Positions 1 to 5,953 of a stretch of 5,953 bases of DNA are shown in pieces. Every line of letters starts with the position of its first letter. Position 1 is the stretch's first letter. The stretch lies in assembly GCA_947458775.1 (NCBI GenBank), contig CANGZX010000052.1, forward strand, positions 1 through 5,953. Direction: 5' to 3'. The stretch comes from Sphingobacteriaceae bacterium (GTDB taxonomy: Bacteria > Bacteroidota > Bacteroidia > Sphingobacteriales > Sphingobacteriaceae). The translations under genes were made by a program, and so were the position numbers. The notes beneath the pieces are model-generated. The model had not been told where the DNA came from. It worked only from the letters and a program-made list of their open reading frames with translations, and did no database searches.

Positions 1-1026
1 AACCTGCCCTACCAATCGTTCGATTACATCATCCACTTTTTACGTGAGGCAGCCATAGACCCTAAAGTAAAAGAGATAAAAATTACGCTCTACCGCTTGG
101 CAGAAAACTCAAGCATTATTAATGCACTCATAAACGCCGCAAAAAATGGCAAAAAAGTACACTGTTTCTTAGAGTTAAAGGCCCGATTTGATGAAGAAGC
201 CAATATTTATTGGACCGATAAGCTAAGAGACGGAGGTGTAAACGTAGATTTTGGTATTTGGGATTTTAAAGTACACTCCAAAATTTGCTTGGTTACCCGA
301 TTAGAAAAACGAAAAAAAGTATACTACGCAAACCTTTCTACCGGTAACTTTAACGAAAAAACTGCGAAATTATACTGCGACCATAGCTTATTTACGGCAA
401 ACCAACTTATAACCAATGAAGTACAACGTGTATTTACTGGCTTGCTTAAAAAAACATTTTATAAAGACTACAAACAGCTTATTGTATCCCCGCTAGAAAG
501 TAGAAAAAAACTATTCCATTTAATTGATTCGGAAATAACACATGCCAAAAAAGGCAAAGAGGCCTATATAATTCTTAAAATGAATAGCCTAACCGACCAT
601 AAAATAATTGAAAAACTATACCAAGCCAGCCAAGCAGGCGTTAAAATTGAGTTAATTATTAGAGGCATGTGCTCTTTACTACCAGGCATAAAAGGTTATA
701 GCGAAAATATCAACATCATAAGTATAATAGATAGATACCTAGAACACGCTCGTGTATGGATTTTTGGTAATAAAGGAGACGAAAAAATATACCTCAGTTC
801 TGCCGATTTAATGACCCGTAATTTAGATCATAGACTAGAAGTAGGTTTCCCTATTCTAGATCCATACATCAAACTACAAATACGAGATATCATTGATTTG
901 CAATTAAGAGACAATACCAAAGCAAGGATCATTCAACCAAATGGCTTATCGCCACGTAAAAAGCCAAAGAAAAATAATATCTTTCGGGCACAAACCGATA
1001 CCTATACCTATTTAAAAAATCTATAA
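1..1026 (+). CDS. ppk1: Polyphosphate kinase 1, C-terminal half (5' end outside window)
   Basis: Makes inorganic polyphosphate by reversible transfer of the terminal phosphate of ATP; in bacteria it is commonly membrane-associated. The frame is open from base 1, so the N-terminal half (about 340 residues of a family length near 690) lies outside the window. The TTG at 97 is an internal Leu codon, not a start. The 341 visible residues are the two PPK1 C-terminal catalytic domains. With codon 1 as residue 1, the autophosphorylated His is H92 (KVHSK, base 274) and the second active His is H249 (RYLEHARV, base 745). R32, R62, Y125 and R221 line up at a constant offset of 343 with E. coli R375, R405, Y468 and R564; the histidines match H435 and H592 at the same offset. 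All key residues are therefore present. The gene ends in a natural-looking basic tail. ppx follows with no gap, suggesting co-transcription. Arginine is often AGA or CGA and Ile often ATA, unlike rny. Confidence 0.98.
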   Translation, partial: NLPYQSFDYIIHFLREAAIDPKVKEIKITLYRLAENSSIINALINAAKNGKKVHCFLELKARFDEEANIYWTDKLRDGGVNVDFGIWDFKVHSKICLVTRLEKRKKVYYANLSTGNFNEKTAKLYCDHSLFTANQLITNEVQRVFTGLLKKTFYKDYKQLIVSPLESRKKLFHLIDSEITHAKKGKEAYIILKMNSLTDHKIIEKLYQASQAGVKIELIIRGMCSLLPGIKGYSENINIISIIDRYLEHARVWIFGNKGDEKIYLSSADLMTRNLDHRLEVGFPILDPYIKLQIRDIIDLQLRDNTKARIIQPNGLSPRKKPKKNNIFRAQTDTYTYLKNL

Positions 1027-1908
1027 TTGAGATACGCCGCCATAGATATTGGCTCTAACGCCATACGATTATTAATTGCAGACATACTACCCAAAGGAAA
1101 GACCCACACCTTTAAAAAAAATACGCTTTTACGCATTCCACTACGCTTAGGCGAAGATGCCTTTATGCATCAACGCATTTCTGAAGAAAAAGCAGAGCAA
1201 CTCATTAAAACCATTTTCTCCTTCGCCCTGCTTATGGATGTGTATCAGGTAGATGATTACATGGCTTGTGCAACATCGGCCATGCGTGAGGCCAAAAACG
1301 GACCAGAATTGGTTAAAAAAATCTTCAAAACCTGTAACATTAAAATTAACATTGTTGAAGGGCAAGAGGAAGCAAATATTATTTATGCTAGCCACATAGA
1401 ACAAGTATTAGATCAAGATAAAAACTACCTATACATTGATGTAGGTGGAGGAAGTACCGAATTATCTGTTTTCTCGGCCACCAATTTAGTCGCATCCAAA
1501 TCATTTGATATTGGCACCATTAGAATTCTGGATAAAAAAGTGAAGCCCGAAAATTGGGTCCATGCAAAAGAATGGTTGAAAAAAATTACTGCAAACCATC
1601 CGAATTTAACAGCCATTGGCACCGGTGGAAACATCAACAAAATATACCGTTTGGCCAATTTGAAAGAGGGTGAAAGCCTATCAACCAAAAAATTTAATCA
1701 GGTAAGCAAACAATTGCAAGCCCTAACCTTAGAGCAACGCATTGTTGAATTAGGCCTAAAGCCCGACCGTGCAGATGTTATTGTACCGGCCTGTGAAATT
1801 TATGCCAACTTGTTTAAATGGGGCAATGTAAAAGAAACCATTGTGCCAAGTGTGGGCTTAGTTGATGGAATTATTCAATTACTTATTGAGAAAAATTTAG
1901 GCAATTAA
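1027..1908 (+). CDS. ppx: Exopolyphosphatase, Ppx/GppA family, TTG start
   Basis: Member of the ASKHA-fold Ppx/GppA phosphatases, which release phosphate from the ends of polyphosphate; some members instead hydrolyse pppGpp, and sequence alone does not separate the two. Visible motifs are the phosphate-1 loop (AIDIGSNAIRLL, residues 5-16), CATSAMREA (81-89), the EGQEEA segment with the likely catalytic Glu (111-116), the phosphate-2 loop YIDVGGGSTEL (136-146), GTGGN (198-202) and PSVGLVDGI (274-282). At 293 residues it is the short form common in Bacteroidota, without the C-terminal domains of the roughly 510-residue E. coli Ppx. The start must be the TTG at 1027: the codon before it is the ppk1 stop, and the first in-frame ATG is residue 47, beyond the phosphate-1 loop. 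Placement directly after ppk1 supports a polyphosphate role and suggests initiation by terminating ribosomes. Its stop overlaps the stop of the convergent DUF962 gene. Confidence 0.96.
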   Translation: MRYAAIDIGSNAIRLLIADILPKGKTHTFKKNTLLRIPLRLGEDAFMHQRISEEKAEQLIKTIFSFALLMDVYQVDDYMACATSAMREAKNGPELVKKIFKTCNIKINIVEGQEEANIIYASHIEQVLDQDKNYLYIDVGGGSTELSVFSATNLVASKSFDIGTIRILDKKVKPENWVHAKEWLKKITANHPNLTAIGTGGNINKIYRLANLKEGESLSTKKFNQVSKQLQALTLEQRIVELGLKPDRADVIVPACEIYANLFKWGNVKETIVPSVGLVDGIIQLLIEKNLGN

Positions 1909-1928
1909 TACCTAATACCTGCTTTTTT
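1891..1928. terminator. Possible weak bidirectional terminator at the convergent gene ends
   Basis: A 5-bp inverted repeat, TTAGG (1897-1901) and CCTAA (1911-1915), encloses a 9-nt loop that contains both stop codons. On the plus strand it is followed, after a short spacer, by six T at 1923-1928. On the minus strand the repeat is followed directly by ATTTTT (1896-1891). The layout fits a shared terminator for ppx and the DUF962 gene, but the stem is short and A/T-rich, so this is a suggestion only. Confidence 0.3.
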
Positions 1929-2408
1929 AAATAAGAAGTGGATGAGCCAAATCGGCCCAATTAATAAAAACTTCAAATCATCAAAAAAAGAAGGCTTTTT
2001 ACCTTCAATTTTATGACCAATAAATTGGCCAGCCCAAGCCGCAACAAAAATAATCAAACAGCTTTGCCACATAGCTGGGCCTCCTATTTGCTCCCATTTT
2101 TCTAGGGCAATAATTCCGCCCGAAAAAATAAACATGAGCAACAGCATGACATACGATAATACCGGAGATAAGCGGTAGTAGTAATAAATAGAAAAGGCAA
2201 TAAAAAACGAAGCCCAATTTATATAGCCTTGGTATTGGCCCAAAAAACCCAATGTTGGGAACGGAATTGACCAAATGAGTCCAAAAAGACTGAATACTAT
2301 AGCGGGCACACAAATCCAATGAATGGTTTTGTTGGTATGATTTTGGTGGCTTTCTGCGTATTTTTCAAAATACACATCTACCGGGCGAAGGGTTTGTTTT
2401 GTAGCCAT
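1905..2408 (-). CDS. DUF962/Mpo1-like multi-pass membrane protein
   Basis: Small integral membrane protein of the DUF962 family, whose yeast member Mpo1 is an Fe2+-dependent dioxygenase acting in alpha-oxidation of 2-hydroxy fatty acids in the endoplasmic reticulum. The bacterial role is not established, so a lipid-oxidising function is inference. The 167 residues begin with the family signature YFEKYAESHQNHTNKTIHW (13-31), followed by hydrophobic segments near 32-50, 62-78, 83-102 and 114-131, and perhaps 145-160. Candidate metal-binding histidines are H21, H30, H132 (in QFIGHKIEGKKP) and H157 near the C-terminus, so the family's conserved polar positions look intact. The ATG lies 5 nt after the rny stop, which points to translation from the rny message. 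No Shine-Dalgarno sequence is visible. Its own stop overlaps that of ppx on the other strand. Confidence 0.9.
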   Translation of the reverse strand: MATKQTLRPVDVYFEKYAESHQNHTNKTIHWICVPAIVFSLFGLIWSIPFPTLGFLGQYQGYINWASFFIAFSIYYYYRLSPVLSYVMLLLMFIFSGGIIALEKWEQIGGPAMWQSCLIIFVAAWAGQFIGHKIEGKKPSFFDDLKFLLIGPIWLIHFLFKKAGIRY

Positions 2409-2413
2409 ATGAT

Positions 2414-3967
2414 CTATTTAGCAAAAGCAACCGAACGTGTTTCACGAATAACGGTTACTTTAATTTGTCCAGGATAAGTCATTTCAGTTTGAATACGGTT
2501 CGAAATATCGGCAGCCAATACCTCTGCTTCGGCATCCGTAACACGTTCGCTTTCTACCACTACCCGTAATTCTCTACCAGCTTGTATCGCAAAGGTTTTT
2601 TCTACACCAGGATACGATAAAGCCAAAGATTCTAGTTCTTTTAAACGCTTAATGTAGCTTTCCACTACCTCACGGCGGGCACCCGGACGGGCACCGGAAA
2701 TGGCATCACAAGCCTGAATAATGGGCGAAATCATCGAAGTCATTTCTATCTCGTCGTGGTGAGCACCAATGGCGTTACACACTTCCGGATGTTCTTTATA
2801 CTTCTCGGCCAATTGCATGCCTAAAAGTGCGTGTGGCAATTCGGGGTTATCATCGGGCACTTTACCAATATCGTGGAGCAAGCCCGCACGTTTAGCTAAT
2901 TTTACGTTTAAGCCCAATTCGGCAGCCATGGTGGCACAAAAATTAGCTACCTCACGTGAGTGTTGCAGTAAGTTTTGTCCGTACGATGAACGGTAACGCA
3001 TACGACCCACCATACGAATTAATTCGGGGTGTAAACCATGAATACCCAAATCGATAACCGTACGCTCTCCAATTTCCACAATTTCGTCTTCAATTTGTTT
3101 TTTGGTTTTGGCCACCACTTCTTCAATACGAGCCGGGTGAATACGGCCATCGGTTACCAAACGGTGTAAAGCCAAACGGGCAATTTCTCTACGCACCGGA
3201 TCAAAGCCCGATAAAATGATTGCCTCCGGGGTATCGTCTACAATAATTTCAATACCGGTAGCCGCTTCGAGGGCTCTAATATTACGGCCTTCGCGACCAA
3301 TAACTCTACCTTTCACTTCATCACTTTCAATGTTGAATATAGATACCGTATTTTCGATGGCACTCTCGGTAGCGGTACGCTGAATGGTTTGAATAACCAC
3401 CTTTTTAGCTTCTTTAGAGGCCGTTAGCTTGGCTTCGTCCACAATGTCTTTAATTTGCATCATGGCTTGCGTACGGGCCTCTTCTTTAAGCGCTTCTACC
3501 ATTTGATTTTTAGCTTCCTCGGCCGATAAATTGGCTAAGGTTTCCAATTGGCTTACCTGTTGTGCTTTTACCAAATCAAGTTCTTCTTGCTTTTTACGAG
3601 TCAATTCGGTTTGTTTATCAAAGTTTTGGCGGCTTTGATCTAAATCTTGCTCTTTGCGGCTTAAATGCTCTAGCTTTTGGTTTAGCGATTGCTCTTTCTG
3701 GCGCAAGCTATTTTCCCGTTGGTTGGCTTGGTTGTTTTTTTCATTAATTTCTTGCTCGTGTTCCGATTTCATTTGCAAGAACTTCTCTTTAGCCTCTAAT
3801 AATTTATTTTTTCGTAAGATTTCCGCATTTTCTTCGGCATCTCTCAAAATTTTCTTGGCTTTTGCCTGAGCGGCAACTTCTTCACTTTGGTAAAAACGTT
3901 TCAACATAAACCTGCCGGTACCTAGGCCCAACAGTAAACTTCCTACCACATATGCTATTATTTCCAT
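2414..3967 (-). CDS. rny: Ribonuclease Y
   Basis: Membrane-anchored endoribonuclease that starts mRNA decay. Full length at 517 residues (family about 510-520). Domains in order: one N-terminal membrane segment (about 3-20, [16 protein letters not shown]), a long charged coiled coil rich in Glu, Lys and Gln (about 28-190), a KH RNA-binding domain with the GxxG loop G224-R-E-G227 and the diagnostic [15 protein letters not shown], then an HD phosphohydrolase domain with H336 ([11 protein letters not shown]), H365-D366 (GLLHDIGK), H403-H404 and D421 ([15 protein letters not shown]), which supply the metal-binding set. The start ATG at 3967 sits 13 nt past the T-tract that ends the upstream RNA structure; the leader is A/T-rich with no Shine-Dalgarno. 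Arginine codons I checked are mostly CGT, unlike ppk1, which suggests higher expression. The DUF962 gene follows after 5 nt. Confidence 0.98.
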   Translation of the reverse strand: MEIIAYVVGSLLLGLGTGRFMLKRFYQSEEVAAQAKAKKILRDAEENAEILRKNKLLEAKEKFLQMKSEHEQEINEKNNQANQRENSLRQKEQSLNQKLEHLSRKEQDLDQSRQNFDKQTELTRKKQEELDLVKAQQVSQLETLANLSAEEAKNQMVEALKEEARTQAMMQIKDIVDEAKLTASKEAKKVVIQTIQRTATESAIENTVSIFNIESDEVKGRVIGREGRNIRALEAATGIEIIVDDTPEAIILSGFDPVRREIARLALHRLVTDGRIHPARIEEVVAKTKKQIEDEIVEIGERTVIDLGIHGLHPELIRMVGRMRYRSSYGQNLLQHSREVANFCATMAAELGLNVKLAKRAGLLHDIGKVPDDNPELPHALLGMQLAEKYKEHPEVCNAIGAHHDEIEMTSMISPIIQACDAISGARPGARREVVESYIKRLKELESLALSYPGVEKTFAIQAGRELRVVVESERVTDAEAEVLAADISNRIQTEMTYPGQIKVTVIRETRSVAFAK

Positions 3968-3980
3968 TTCGTTTATAAAT

Positions 3981-4080
3981 AAAAAACCGTTAACAATTCT
4001 TAAGTGCAGGCATGTCTAGTTGTTGCTTGCTCGAAGCAACAAAAAGCTAGCTAGTGAAACCTAAAAACCCTAACGGCTTA
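3981..4080 (-). ncRNA. ssrS: Probable 6S RNA (Flavobacteria-type) between zapA and rny
   Basis: The 140-nt gap between zapA and rny folds, on the minus strand, into one long interrupted hairpin. The outer stem is CCGUUA (4076-4071) with UAACGG (3992-3987), followed at once by six U (3986-3981). After a 3/4-nt internal loop, an inner stem of nine pairs including two G-U joins 4067-4059 with 4005-3997. Then comes a large, mostly unpaired bubble (4058-4041 and 4021-4006) containing three CTAG copies, and an apical 7-bp hairpin GUUGCUU/AAGCAAC (4040-4034 with 4028-4022) with a 5-nt loop. Closing stem, open central bubble and apical stem in about 100 nt are the hallmarks of 6S RNA, which binds the housekeeping RNA polymerase holoenzyme as a promoter mimic. 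From memory, Bacteroidota 6S genes are often found next to zapA and rny. The 5' end is approximate; I could not identify a clear promoter. An attenuator in the rny leader is the main alternative. Confidence 0.62.
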
Positions 4081-4107
4081 TATAAAACTCAATGTTTAAA
4101 AAACGTA

Positions 4108-4401
4108 TTACTTCGTTGCGAAGAATTCCGTAAGCAATTGATCGAGCTGAAAAACCTTTTCAGCCACTTCATTATCGGTAGTTCCTGCTTTGCTCTCGGC
4201 CTTTAATGTAGCCGTGGCAAAATGCAGTACACTCATCGATAACAGATCTTGTTTATCACGAACCGAATAGGCATCCTGATATTCTTTGATCCTGTCGTTG
4301 ATCAATTTTGCTGCCCTACGTATCACTTCCTCCTCTTCCTGATTCACCTTTAAAGGGTAAATCCGGTCAGCAATATTTATTTTTATGGAGATTTCTCCCA
4401 T
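4108..4401 (-). CDS. zapA: Cell division protein ZapA
   Basis: Cytoplasmic FtsZ-binding protein that bundles FtsZ filaments and stabilises the division ring. The 97 residues match the short family length. The N-terminal globular part (about 3-20, SIKINIADRIYPLKVN) is the beta-strand region with the IADR.YPL signature. It is followed by an EEEE cap (22-25), the helix VIRRAAKLINDRIKEYQ (26-42) and, after RDKQDLLSMSVLHFA (48-62), a second helix that forms the dimer/tetramer coiled coil up to the end. The ATG at 4401 gives the usual N-terminus. It is 22 nt downstream of the coiled-coil gene, with no strong Shine-Dalgarno, and 140 nt upstream of rny. Nothing is missing or broken. Confidence 0.94.
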   Translation of the reverse strand: MGEISIKINIADRIYPLKVNQEEEEVIRRAAKLINDRIKEYQDAYSVRDKQDLLSMSVLHFATATLKAESKAGTTDNEVAEKVFQLDQLLTEFFATK

Positions 4402-4423
4402 CTTGAGCTTGTTTCACTTTGTA

Positions 4424-4714
4424 TTACTTCTTCAGCAATACAATACACTTATCTATTTCGCGTACAAATTCGCTAATTTTTTGCTTGATGTCAAGACTTT
4501 TTTCACTATCGCCTTCTAATGAGCGTGCTAACTTTAAAGCTCGTACCCGTTCTTCGAGCTCTATAGTGAGTTTTTTGCTTGTTTCAACAGCCACTTCGAG
4601 GCTTTGATTTTCTAAGCGTAACGTATCATTTTCTTCTTGCAAGGCAGCACACAACTCTACTAATCGAGCTGTTTTATCTAAAACTTGTGTTAATTGATTG
4701 GCTACTCTTGACAT
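4424..4714 (-). CDS. Small coiled-coil protein upstream of zapA, possible ZapA partner
   Basis: No named family is recognised with certainty. The 96 residues are almost wholly helical, with no signal peptide or membrane segment. Residues about 5-64 carry heptad-like Leu/Val/Ile spacing in a charged background (LVELCAALQEENDTLRLEN at 18-36, then IELEERVRALKLARSL at 51-66), which predicts a parallel coiled coil. After a short break (GDSEKS, 68-73) comes a second helix ending in KISEFVREIDKCIVLL (79-94), which I recognise as the conserved tail of unnamed proteins at this locus in Bacteroidota. It lies 17 nt after pheT and 22 nt before zapA. By analogy with ZapB, and with Caulobacter ZauP, a coiled-coil protein encoded beside zapA, it may bind ZapA at the division ring; that is inference from shape and position. 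It has two Cys (22, 90). The ATG at 4714 is the plausible start. Confidence 0.85.
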   Translation of the reverse strand: MSRVANQLTQVLDKTARLVELCAALQEENDTLRLENQSLEVAVETSKKLTIELEERVRALKLARSLEGDSEKSLDIKQKISEFVREIDKCIVLLKK

Positions 4715-4731
4715 AAATTTTCTAAAATAGA

Positions 4732-5953
4732 TTAAGTGCGAACTGTTGCACCCACTTCTTTCTCTAAATTTAAGATTAATTTCTGCATAATTGCATCAAT
4801 CTGCTTGTCGTTCAATGTTTTCTCTTCGTCTTGTAACACAAAACTCAAGGCGTATGATTTTTTATCGGCTGGCAATTTATCGCCTTGGTACACATCAAAA
4901 ACACTCACTTCTTTTAACAAGCTGCGTTCAGTTTTTAGGCTGATGTTTTTCAAGGTCTCAAAACTCACATTCCGATCAATCAGCAAAGATAAATCTCGTT
5001 TAACCGCCGGAAACTTAGCCACCTCCTGATACGTAATTTTATGATTTTTAAGCGATTTTAGCACTGCATCCCAATCAATTTCGGCATAAAATACCTCCGA
5101 ACTCACATCGAGTTGTTTCAAGTACTTGGCCGATACGGCACCAAAATCAACCAACGATTTTTCACCACGACCGTATGACAAACCATAGGCCAAGGTTGTT
5201 AATTCGCTTTCTTTAGTTTGTAAATTCTGAATTCCTAATTTCGCGAACAAAGTATCCACTACCACTTTAATGTGGTAAAAAGAAGATTCTTTAGCCGCTT
5301 GGTTCCAACCCGCCAGTTGACTTTTTCCGGTAATAAAAATAGCCAAACGTTGCTGTTCTTGGTAGCCGCCTTCTTTTTTCAAGAAATAGGTTTTGCCAAA
5401 TTCGTAACATTTCAAATCGGCATTTTTACGATTTTGGTTGTAAACAATGGCCTCTAATCCCGAAAACAAAAGGGTTTGGCGCATGGTATTTAAATCGCTG
5501 CTCAGCGGATTTAAAAGCGTTACGGCTCTATCTGCATCCAAAGTATACTTTCCGCTCGTTAGAGAGTTCGATAAGCACTCGAAATAGCCATTGGCACTTA
5601 ACCAATCTGCCACTTGGTGTTGCACCGCTTCTCTATCGGGTTTAGCCGAATAATTTAACGAAGCCCGTACTTGGTTCGGAATTTCTACTTGGTTATAGCC
5701 AACCATGCGTAAAATTTCTTCAATAATATCTACCTCACGGGTTACATCTACACGATAAGCGGGCACCTTTAAGTTTAAACCCTCGGCCGTTTCGGCTACA
5801 ATTTCTATTTGCAAGCCACTAATAATGGCTTTTACTGTTGCTGGCTCAATGGTTTTACCAATTAATCGGTTTACATGTTGGTAGCTAACAGCTACCTCGA
5901 ATGGTTTTATTGGGGTTGGATAAAAATCGGCAATAGACGATGAGATTTGCCCG
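4732..5953 (-). CDS. pheT: Phenylalanyl-tRNA synthetase beta subunit, C-terminal half (5' end outside window)
   Basis: Beta chain of the alpha2-beta2 cytoplasmic enzyme that charges tRNA-Phe. The frame stays open to the right edge, so translation continues beyond 5953; the TTG at 5814 is an internal Leu codon. About 406 residues are visible of a family length near 800. Counting from the first full codon, they hold the rest of the B5 domain (about 17-90) with VPAYRVDVTREVDIIEEI, where D69, D75, E78 and E79 have the spacing of the Mg2+-binding D452/D458/E461/E462 set of the family. Next is the catalytic-like core with NPLSSDLNTMRQTLL (148-162) and, at the end, the anticodon-binding FDX-ACB domain (about 313-406, beginning FPAVKRDLSLLID). 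The N-terminal tRNA-binding and B3/B4 editing domains are outside the window. It is the first gene visible in the minus-strand run. Confidence 0.98.
   Translation of the reverse strand, partial: GQISSSIADFYPTPIKPFEVAVSYQHVNRLIGKTIEPATVKAIISGLQIEIVAETAEGLNLKVPAYRVDVTREVDIIEEILRMVGYNQVEIPNQVRASLNYSAKPDREAVQHQVADWLSANGYFECLSNSLTSGKYTLDADRAVTLLNPLSSDLNTMRQTLLFSGLEAIVYNQNRKNADLKCYEFGKTYFLKKEGGYQEQQRLAIFITGKSQLAGWNQAAKESSFYHIKVVVDTLFAKLGIQNLQTKESELTTLAYGLSYGRGEKSLVDFGAVSAKYLKQLDVSSEVFYAEIDWDAVLKSLKNHKITYQEVAKFPAVKRDLSLLIDRNVSFETLKNISLKTERSLLKEVSVFDVYQGDKLPADKKSYALSFVLQDEEKTLNDKQIDAIMQKLILNLEKEVGATVRT

Noticed and set aside
97..1026. TTG at 97 as the start of a separate 309-residue protein
   Set aside because: The frame is open to base 1 and codons 1-32 read as conserved PPK1 sequence (including IKITLYR with the R375 equivalent), so this is an internal Leu codon of a gene cut by the window edge.
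2011..2319. 102-residue reading frame on the minus strand inside the DUF962 gene
   Set aside because: It lies wholly within a recognisable gene in another frame and matches no protein family that I know.
4041..4054. Tandem CTAGCTAG as an attachment or transposon target site
   Set aside because: No mobile gene, flanking repeat or disrupted gene accompanies it; it fits better as part of the RNA bubble, where it can pair weakly with the CTAG at 4016-4019.
4077..4095. TATATAAG stretch before the RNA as a promoter -7 box
   Set aside because: It only partly fits the Bacteroidota consensus TAnnTTTG, and the nearest TTG (in ATTGAG) is far too close to act as the -33 element; A/T-rich DNA gives such matches by chance.
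4736..5029. 97-residue plus-strand reading frame antisense to pheT
   Set aside because: It is antisense to the conserved FDX-ACB domain, and its Ser/Phe/Lys-rich composition is typical of a shadow frame. The plus-strand frames inside rny (2769-2996, 3562-3747, 3654-3869) and at 4419-4607 and 5272-5457, and the minus-strand frames inside ppx, were rejected for the same reason.
4732..5814. TTG at 5814 as the start of a 360-residue protein
   Set aside because: Translation continues without a stop to 5953 and gives more of the PheT B5 domain, so the gene is truncated by the window edge.
1..5953. A previously undescribed defence or mobile system
   Set aside because: All protein-coding genes but one are recognisable core or family genes in an order expected for Bacteroidota, with no signs of transfer; the coiled-coil gene is the only protein without a family name.

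Overview
The window looks like a chromosomal core region of a Bacteroidota (Bacteroidetes) bacterium, probably from the Flavobacteriia/Sphingobacteriia/Chitinophagia side; I cannot place it more precisely. The reasons are the order pheT / coiled-coil gene / zapA / rny, the AT-rich DNA, A-rich translation starts without Shine-Dalgarno sequences, and protein sequences typical of that phylum. No mobile element, CRISPR array, tRNA or rRNA is visible.

Left part, plus strand (1-1908): a polyphosphate pair. The C-terminal half of polyphosphate kinase ppk1 enters from the left edge and ends at 1026. An exopolyphosphatase of the Ppx/GppA family starts at a TTG on the very next base. The two enzymes make and degrade polyphosphate, and they lie in the same reading frame separated by one TAA codon.

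Right and central part, minus strand, read from right to left (5953 down to 1905): the C-terminal half of pheT (phenylalanyl-tRNA synthetase beta chain), then after 17 nt a 96-residue coiled-coil protein, then after 22 nt zapA (FtsZ-ring factor). A 140-nt gap follows that folds into a long irregular hairpin ending in a T-tract, a probable 6S RNA. Next come rny (RNase Y, membrane-anchored mRNA endonuclease) and, 5 nt further on, a small DUF962/Mpo1-like membrane protein. This looks like one operon-like run linking translation, cell division and RNA turnover.

The two blocks converge. The stop codons of ppx and the DUF962 gene overlap in a TTAA at 1905-1908, inside a weak inverted repeat that may serve as a two-way terminator. 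Coding density is very high; the only non-coding stretch over 25 nt is the zapA-rny gap. The points most worth a second look are the RNA in that gap, the same-frame ppk/ppx junction with its TTG start, and the unnamed coiled-coil partner of zapA.
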